Shown here: one piece after another, positions 56,508 to 64,000 of the stretch
Numbering within the stretch: the stretch's first letter is position 1
Layout: each line of letters starts with the position of its first letter
Notes under the pieces: model-generated
What the model saw: the letters and a program-made list of their open reading frames with translations, nothing else
Told to the model about the DNA's origin: nothing
Database searches by the model: none
Origin: Jacaranda mimosifolia
Lineage: Eukaryota > Streptophyta > Magnoliopsida > Lamiales > Bignoniaceae
Direction: 5' to 3'
DNA: 64,000 nt
NCBI GenBank assembly: GCA_018894105.1
Contig: CM032117.1
Span: forward strand, 45,494,501-45,558,500
Translations under genes and position numbers: made by a program

Positions 56508-59108
56508 CAAATTTAAAATGTAAACCTCTTTTATATTCAATATGTGATTAAATAGAGACAATTTACATTATTTATGTGTTGCAACTCATTGCCTTGATAA
56601 CAATTGGTGCATGCATAAAAGAGTAATTAAACTCCAACACTTGATCAGTCTCACACAAGTCATTATATTTATAAAATAATTAGAACTTATATTAGGAGTA
56701 AAAAACTACTAGATAAAATTATGAATATAATTTTTAATAATGCATCTAATAATAAGCTGCTTGTTAAGGAATTACTTAAATTATTATAATCTTTGGAAAG
56801 TGTTATTTTCTTTCATGTTAGATGTTTTTGCTATATTTTTCATCTATGACGTGTAAGGATGATTTAAATAGAATTAGTGATTCCACTAATAAAATATGAT
56901 ATTATTTAATACACATTATGGCTTATTAGTTATAACTCAAGAATTTAGGGTATTCTGTGGAAATTTTAAAAAAAATAAAAAATTATAATTCCTTACCTAG
57001 AAACTCAATATATATGGAAATGTGCCTAAGTTATGCTTGATTTGATGATACTTTATTGCCATATAATTAGTGAATTTTATAATAGAGAAATGATACATGA
57101 ATAAGGTGAACCATTTGCAAAAGATAATTGGAGGTGCAAGATGAGTCGAACCGAATCACATGCCTTGGGAGCCGACTTGACTTTAACTTGTCTTTAGCTT
57201 GAACTTTATAGTAACCTAAGATCAAACTTTAATTTTATTGTCCAATAGTTTTCGAACCTGCTCGTGAGCTTTTTCTATTTTTAAATATCTTTTATACATT
57301 ATTAAATAATTATCATATATTAATAATTCATTTTTTCATTTTTAAATATTTACTATACACTATTTAGTAATTATTATATATCAACAATTTAAGTTAATGT
57401 ATTTGGTGAACTAAGCACGAGGTCGACTAATACCAAGTTCGCGAGCTTGAGCTCGAACTCCTTTTTTTTATTTACACCCCTAAAGATGATTATTGGAATA
57501 TCCTGCAAGTTATTGCTCTTCTTCTTTGACATTTAATGAAAATATTTGATGTTGCTTGAAAATGGAGTAAGGCCATTTTCGGGAAGACAACAGTGTGTTG
57601 GTTCATTTTTTTTAGAATGCATGTAGAGAGATCTTCTTTTCTCGAAAGTTGTTTTACTCTGAGAATTTTTGCAAAAGATTTCTTATGCCCAAGTTCTTTC
57701 TAGCGTTCAATATTTATAGGTTTTTAGTTTTGATGGGCTTAGGCATGTTAGAGTTTTTCTACCATTCTTTATAGGCTTAACTTGTCCTTGGGCTCTCCAA
57801 TCCTATTACTTAGATAATTAATTTCATATTTGACTCTATTTTTAATCAATTTACTGAATTAATCTTATGGTCAATTTTTAGTAGTATCATCAAGTTCCCT
57901 TAATTTTTATAGAAAAATTTTAATTTCATATCGAAAATATGTTATAAGTTGAATTTGTTAATTTTTTCTTTATCTTAATTTGTTAAAAATAAGGTTTATT
58001 AAATCAATAATTATTTTTTAATTAGGTATATGTGAGTTCTTAACTTTTGTTTAGGTTGAGGTTGAGTAGGTCTCAAAGTCTTCAAAATTTCTAAGAGGTG
58101 CTCCAAGACAGTTTTTAGTCAATGGAAAACAGTTGCATAGCACTTATTGATGAGCCAACATGAAGGACCATATTTTTCCACCAAAAAAACTTAAAAGCTC
58201 CAATGACCATTCAAGTTTGAATTCACTGTTCAAATTTACTCCACAAAAGAAAAAAAACAAGCTCTCCAAGGCCCTCTAGATATGGCAATAGAATTAAAAA
58301 CCTACAACCCCACCTTGGGAAAAAGTAAAATAAGACCTCGTTCGAAATTTTTCTCAGTATGAAGAGAGCATGAAAGTTGTCTAAAGAAATGAGAAGACAC
58401 AACTTCCCAAGGTGATGTTGGAATCTTGCAAAATATGAAAAGAAATTCAAAGCGAATTGATTCAAGCATATTTCGGAACTCCCAATGACCTTTAGCAATA
58501 GTGATTCAGGAGGAATAGAAAACCCATTGCTAAAATACCCACTAAAAATAGTAAAGTATCTTGGAAGAGGTGACATTATAATGCGATCCTAAGATGACAA
58601 ACACCTCAGTGGTTGAGCCACCCAGAAGGGCCTGTCTAGGTACATCTTCTGCTAATGGAGCCTAGCTTAGAGGGTTAGGGCCTATATAGTCGGTCGCCCA
58701 TAGGCAGCCAATTGTCGCTTGGAGGTGGCCTCCTTTTCGTGCTCGATTCCATGAAGGCGGCCGAGTTCCTACCATTGATTGCTGCCCCCTCCTATACCGC
58801 CTTTGGACTCTAACTCTAATTCAGTCCTACTATCCCATATTTCACTCTCAAGTTCCAATATCTCTCTCAAGTTGGGACTCCCTAAAAGTAACTATATATA
58901 TATATATATATATATCAAAGTGTTGGTAAATTATGAGTAATAAGGAGTAAAAGAAAAGATAGAAACTTTCCTTCCAAACTCATGTTAACTACAAAGGCAA
59001 CTATCCAAGTCTTGAGCAATATCTAATTGGTAAGTCCTTTAATAGAGGATCCAAAGTGTTTTAAAGGATGCAATCCTCTAGTAAGATGCTACCTCCTATA
59101 GGTAACAA
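56508..59108. other. AT-rich intergenic region, no gene seen
   Basis: 2.6 kb with no supported coding region. A stretch with GAGCTTGAGCTCGAAC near 57440 resembles the ends of common plant dispersed repeats. A 117-codon minus-strand frame at 58223-58576 shows no domain. Confidence 0.6.
58893..58915. repeat. (TA)n microsatellite
   Basis: An uninterrupted TA-dinucleotide run of 23 bp. Confidence 0.95.
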
Positions 59109-60668
59109 GGGGTTGGCTATGACTCGATACCTATGATTTTTACCTAACATCTTATACCCCTTAAAAATTTGATCGTGTACAAATACCTTTTTTTAAATCA
59201 ATAGTAATTAAGTTAATTTACTATACTAACATTTTTCTAATTAAATTAAAAGTAAAATAGTTTTCAATATGAAATACCTTAAATATCCTTATCAAAAATT
59301 AATATATAACTAAAACAATATATATATATATAATTATCTAAAAAAGAAAAAAAGAAAAAAAGAAAAATGAATTTTAAACTAAATTAATTCAACCCACCGA
59401 ATTTGCAAATTCAACATACACGTCAGAAGAAATTTATGTTCAAGTAATTTCTGTTCTTTAAATCCCTTCCGTTCTTCACCCCCTACGCCCCCAAAACCAG
59501 TGTTCCAATTTCTGACGAAGGCAGTATCATTCCCATATGTCAACAAAAATCAGAGGCAAAAAACTCGGCCATTCAATTGATTTTGACTTCTTTATGCATG
59601 TTTTCTCCACGTGCCAATGCCTTTGAATATTGGGCCTGCGAAAAAGCTTGTGATTAGTTGTGTTTACGGTTTCTGAAATCAATTTGCACGTATAAATTGA
59701 AAGCACCCCACAATGAGTTTCAATTTTGAGAGCGAGTTTGAATCTAGTTGGGGGGAGAGGGGGTTGAAGAACAGAAAATAGGGGTGTTCATCGGATCAAC
59801 CCGATCCGATGAACTCAATAATCCAAACCGAACCAATCTAATTGGTTCGGTTTGGATTGGGTAATCGGGTAAAATCTGATCAAACCCGATTACAATTGAT
59901 TTGGTTTTCGGATTTCACCCTCATACCATTTAATTAAAATATTTTTTTTTAAATTATGATTTTTGTTATTTATATTTATATTTAATGTTTAACTGAGATT
60001 TGAATTTGAGATTTTATATTATCAATGATGGCTTGTGGTAAAGAAGGAGATAATTTATAACAATTATGAATTGTGGTGCTCTGATACAATACTGTGTGCT
60101 TTTGAATTTTGATGAATATTTTGAGAATAATTTGATTGTCTTGATTTCTTATTTAAAGAACTAAAAAAATTACAGCCGGTGCTTTCTTCTCCTTCTTCTC
60201 CTCCTCCTCCTTTTTATTTATTTATTCTTTTTTTCCCCTTGAACCCGATTACCCGAACCAACCCGACCCGACCTGCGAACACTCTTAATAGAAAATTGCT
60301 TTGGGGGGGGGGGGTTTGAAGAACAGAAAATTGTTTCTGCCTTTGAATTTGGTGGCGGATTTGAAGAACAGAATTGCGATGGTGGGTTCACTGGGTTGTA
60401 ATGGTTTAATTAAATTTTTTTTTCTTTTTTCTATTTTTTTAGGTAATTATATTTTGATTTTTGTTTTAGTTATATATAATTTTTGATAAGGAAATTTACG
60501 GTGTTTCATATTAAAATTTTTTTTACTTTTAATTTAATTAGAAAATGTTAGTATAGTAAATTAACTTAATTACTATTAATTTACAAAAGATATTTGGACA
60601 CGTGTCAATTTTTTAAGAGGTGTAGGATATTAGGTAAAAAATATAGGTATCAAACTGTAGCAAGCCCC
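59109..60668. mobile_element. Long-terminal-inverted-repeat DNA element
   Basis: 1560 bp with inverted repeats of about 230 bp. The left arm 59109 to about 59345 pairs with about 60440-60668, with stretches over 40 bp almost identical (around the AAGTTAATTTACTATACTAAC word). The ends are GGGGTTGGCTATG and GGGGCTTGCTACA. The flanks GGTAACAA (59101-59108) and AGTAACAA (60669-60676) match at 7 of 8 bases. Long inverted repeats suggest a Mutator-like origin, although 8-bp duplications fit hAT better. No transposase is present, so it is non-autonomous. It contains a smaller inverted-repeat element. Confidence 0.75.
59782..60288. mobile_element. Small inverted-repeat element nested in the long-TIR element
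   Basis: The left end GGGGTGTTCATCGGATCAAC and, from the right, AGAGTGTTCGCAGGTCGGGT form imperfect inverted repeats rich in AACCCGA and CGGGT words. About 500 bp with no coding region. The sequence TTGAAGAACAGAAAAT appears on both sides (about 59763 and 60314). The same GGGTGTTC...CCCGA ends are common in dicot miniature elements. Confidence 0.6.
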
Positions 60669-60676
60669 AGTAACAA

Positions 60677-63202
60677 ATAAAAGTATTTACAAAGTGGTTA
60701 ATTACTTGATTGATTGATTGATTAACTGTTAAAATTAATTAGAACTAAAGTAAAGGTAAATTGAAATAAAATAATAATAAAGTTAATTACTATAGTAAGT
60801 TAAACTAAAATAACCATTAAATTATAATTTTAATTTGAAAAAGGTAAATTCTCAAACTGAAGGGGGAGGGATTGATAGTCTTACAAATTAAGACCATAAA
60901 AGTAAAAAAGTAAAAATTAAATAAGAGGCCAAATTAATTAAATAAAAAAAGAGCCAATGAGTTTATCAATTTAATTCCACTCAAAATAGGTTCCCTAACC
61001 CAATGGACCAAAACATTCCTAGGACTTAATTAGGATAAAATCCAATTCCCAAAGTTAAAAAAGCATAAAAGAGATTGATATTTTACAAGTCAAACTCCGA
61101 TTTTTAAAAAAATTGAAAAAATGACAAATTTTGTTAAAACCATTCAGAACCGGTCGGTTGGACCAATGAACTGCTCCGGTTCAATTGAACCGGAGCGGTT
61201 TTTCATTTAATTTTTTCGTCTAAGTACAAAGTTTGAAGACTAAGGTACACCTCATAAGCTATCTAAAAGTAAAAAAAACAAAAAACCTTATTTAGAGTTT
61301 AGACTTTAGAATTAACTCACATACTGTCAACTTTAAACTTTAAATTTGAGATATTTAAATTATTGTGATCATTCATAATATAAATTGTGAAATTTGGGTT
61401 GTGATGTTAGACAATATCATTTAAACTCTTTATATTTTATATTTTGGCATTTTATTAATTTTTAAGTAATATATATACATATATATATATTTCGTAATTA
61501 TGACGTCACGGTTCAATTACAGTCCGACCAACGGTTGAACTGGTGAACCGTGAACCAGTAAATTTTTCGATTCAATGAACGGTCTGATTTTTCGAACATT
61601 ATGTACAAATCAAAATATTATCTCAATTGAAAGTTCACATCATTAATGTTTATAAAAGAACCATATCACAAACAAAAAATCAATCGATTCAACATATTGA
61701 AACAAATTCGCGAATATTTTTTTGTCACAAAATGGAGAATATATAAAAACAAGATCATCACTCACCAGTCACATGCCATGGCCCATAGTTTTCGTAGAGA
61801 TCATTTATTAATACAAAGAAATAGTAGTAAAATATAGTTGTAGTTGGAAAATGGCCAAATTGAGTGGATATGAGCATGTGTCGTTTCTCCAGGTCATCAA
61901 TACTATTTATTAGAAACTGAAAAATAAATAAAATCTTTAATGAGATTACCGACAGTAGCAAACCAGCAATTAATTAATAAACTACTTTTCTAAGTGATCA
62001 TATATTTTTAATTTTGCTTTCCGCTGTTTAACTCTAAAGTCGTCTGTAGAATATAATTTGAGATAAAAAATTTATCAATCCAGCAAGAAATTATATATAC
62101 ACTATAAATGAATCAGACTCCACATTCTTAACGATCAGAAACTGAGGCGCCAATATTTCATTCTTTCATTAGGAGTTTAATTAAATGAAAATTTATAGTA
62201 AATTAAGAAGTTTAGAATATATTTGTACTTTTATCATTACTTTTATTAATAAGTAAGAAATTATTTTTTGAGGGCATGCAGCCATATCTAGAGAAAATAA
62301 AAATAAATAAATAAATGTATTGGATATGGCAGATGAATTATAATTCTTAATTTACTTGAGAAACATGTTGACTCTATTACGTAAGAAAATTCCACATTGA
62401 ATTATTTTTAGTATGATATTTCCCGACAGGATGATCTTCCAAATATTGTATGCTTCCATGGGTAAGTGCTTTTTTGTTCTGTTTTTAAATTACTTGTACT
62501 TTTTACATTTCCAAGTGAAGAAGATACCTATCATAATATTAAATTGGTAAAATTTAAAATTAAAATAAAAAAAATACCTATCTACCACAAAATTAGTAGC
62601 ACACTCGTGCTGCATTGGAATCTGCTAGCGCAAATATGACCTATATATATATATATATATATAGTTTGAGTGCGTGGTCAATTAAAGTCTATGAGAGGAA
62701 GATATTGATTTACATGAGTCTTGCAATTGTAGTATATAATTTTTCACTTTTTGTTAGGTAACTGGTGACTGTATATTTCTGTTTGCTTTAGATGATCTCT
62801 TATTCTGATTTAACATTTCATTTTATAATTCATATTGTAGTTGCCTGTAATTAATTGAACCCATATAGTTCCTCTTTCCATCTAACTTATTCATTCCTTC
62901 AAATATACAACTGTGATGCATACATAATTTGTAGAATATAGAATAAAACATCAAATTAGAATGCAAAAATCTTGACTCATATTTTGTTTAATTTTAAATC
63001 AAATATTTTGCAATGAATTGAGACTTTTGTATTACTCTGAGACTTTTACATTATATATCTCCGGAAAATATAAATAATTTCTGTTTAATATTTCATATGT
63101 ATTAATTTGTGACATAAAATATAAAATTAAATATCAAATTAAATAAAAAATTCAAACCACATGCACCAAGCGGGGGCAATTGCTAAGAACATCTTAAATA
63201 TT
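60677..63202. other. AT-rich intergenic region with one possible decayed repeat
   Basis: No supported gene. Between about 61130 and 61600, clusters of GAACCGG, CGGTTGAAC and GGTGAACCG words at both ends suggest a degenerate inverted-repeat element of about 450 bp. I could not fix its ends. Confidence 0.5.
62642..62663. repeat. (TA)n microsatellite
   Basis: A 22-bp TA run. Confidence 0.95.
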
Positions 63203-63560
63203 TGGGTTAATTGCACATTGCCCCCCAACCTATGACCTCATTTGCACATTGCCCCCCAACCGTTGTTGATATGCAATTTTACCACCTGAACTATTGAAAT
63301 GTTTGCCAATACCACTTTTGCCCATTTTCGGTGGAATCCAACAAATCAGCATTGGACACGTGGATTGAAGGCACCGGAATATTCTTGTTAGATTCCACCA
63401 TAAATGTGCAAATGTGGTGTTGGCGAACATTTTTATTAGTTCAGGTGGTGAAATTGCACATTTTAATTAGTTCAGATGGTGAAATTGTACATCGACAACG
63501 GTTGAGGGGCAATGTGCAAAGGAGGCCACAGGATGGGGAGTTAGCTGCAATTATCCCTAA
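63203..63560. mobile_element. Foldback/MITE-like repeat upstream of the last gene
   Basis: The left half and the reverse complement of the right half align over most of their length. Both carry TGCACATTGCCCC, TCAACCGTTGT, CACCTGAACTA and GGTGGAATC(C/T)AACAA. The outermost words are TTAATTGCACATTGCC and, from the right, GGGATAATTGCAGC. The left arm contains the CACATTGCCCCCCAACC word twice in direct order. It is non-coding and typical of abundant dicot foldback repeats. It ends about 220 bp before the start codon at 63783 and may supply or disturb promoter sequence. Confidence 0.7.
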
Positions 63561-63782
63561 ATATTTCACTAACTAATGCAAGATGGCTACTAATCTAAAC
63601 AATTATTGTGCATATTTATGAGAGATTATTGGAGTGCAGATGCAGGTATATGGGCCGGAGATGCCTTCCTCCCACCATTAGCTTTATTCTTCAGTGTCCC
63701 CACTACACTTCCCTACCCTGTCCTCTCTACCTTTGCATTTCTTCTTTACTCCCCTTCTCCCATTATTCCTTGCACAACCAAC

Positions 63783-64000
63783 ATGGTTACCTCCCGTCCA
63801 TTCTTCCCCAACTTCCTCTCATTCTTCATCCTCCTCTTCCACCTTGGCTGCTTCATCTTCTCTTCCCACCACCACAGCCGCCGCCGCGTCGGTGGCGGGC
63901 CCCCCGACTCCTCCTTGTGCTTCAGCAAAAAACAGCTCGCCTCCCCCAGAAAAACCCTCTTTTCTTTCTTCAAACGCCTCTTCTCCTCCACTTCTAAGCT
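63783..64000 (+). CDS. 5' end of an unidentified gene with a hydrophobic N terminus
   Basis: ATG at 63783 opens a frame with no stop to the window end (72 codons plus two bases). Base use changes abruptly here to C-rich, coding-like DNA. Residues 1-26 (MVTSRPFFPNFLSFFILLFH and following) form a hydrophobic segment with a basic start, a signal peptide or anchor. After it come a His/Arg/Gly stretch and a basic, Phe/Ser-rich segment (TLFSFFKRLFSS). The pyrimidine-rich sequence before the ATG (about 63660-63780) looks like a 5' leader. I do not recognise the family. Overlapping open frames on both strands here are shadows. That it is a real gene is likely but rests on composition and the N-terminal pattern. 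Confidence 0.6.
   Translation, partial: MVTSRPFFPNFLSFFILLFHLGCFIFSSHHHSRRRVGGGPPDSSLCFSKKQLASPRKTLFSFFKRLFSSTSK

Noticed and set aside
58223..58576. 117-codon minus-strand frame in intergenic DNA
   Set aside because: Hydrophobic but without a family signature, neighbours or splice signals; not supported as a gene.
63608..63997. 129-codon plus-strand frame overlapping the last gene
   Set aside because: Proline/leucine-rich reading of a C-rich region. The frame starting at 63783 gives a more credible signal-peptide-like N terminus.
1..64000. CRISPR arrays, bacterial operons, tRNA or rRNA genes
   Set aside because: None were seen. The short direct repeats found are microsatellites, transposon subterminal repeats or the Tat array, and the window is eukaryotic.

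Overview
This is plant nuclear DNA, most likely from a dicot. It is AT-rich, has GT-AG introns, and carries several classes of plant transposable element plus a piece of plastid DNA. The species cannot be named from the sequence. One complete host gene fills the first half. It encodes prolidase (Xaa-Pro dipeptidase, PEPD; peptidase family M24B). I could place all 16 exons (1549-31943, + strand). They join without a frameshift into 499 residues, and every metal ligand and substrate-binding residue known from human prolidase is present. Intron 1 appears to use a GC donor.

Layout. 1-1014: two decayed copies of a GRF-type zinc-finger gene in opposite orientation, forming an inverted repeat. 1549-17091: PEPD exons 1-11. 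Intron 9 holds a decayed Ty1/copia retrotransposon (11562-15702, target duplication GTCAT). Intron 11 (17092-30126, 13 kb) holds two related hAT transposons in the same orientation (18852-22520, duplication TTAAGAAG; 23166-26799, duplication KTAGAAAA). It also holds a plastid ndhG fragment (22614-22712), a probable older terminal-inverted-repeat element around them, and a diverged tandem duplication of about 0.9 kb. 30127-31943: PEPD exons 12-16. The 3' untranslated region contains a perfect 50-bp tandem duplication.

The second half is nested retrotransposons. 33697-42477 looks like a 3.3-kb solo LTR (duplication ATTAT) split by a minus-strand chromodomain Ty3/gypsy element (34500-39954). 43472-56502 is a Tat-type Ty3/gypsy element (perfect duplication GTTTG) with a tandem-repeat array and an antisense reading frame downstream of pol. 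Its gag is split by a CACTA DNA transposon (44824-47944). 56503-63782 is gene-poor, with a long-inverted-repeat element (59109-60668), which itself contains a smaller one, and a foldback element (63203-63560). At the right edge a + strand gene begins at 63783 with a hydrophobic N terminus and runs out of the window.

All transposable-element genes seen carry stops, frameshifts or catalytic-residue changes, so none looks autonomous. PEPD is the only gene here that looks functional and complete. I found no convincing undescribed biological system. The most unusual structures are the nested plastid-DNA/hAT composite in intron 11, the weak GC donor of PEPD intron 1, and the antisense gene plus dimeric repeat array of the Tat element.
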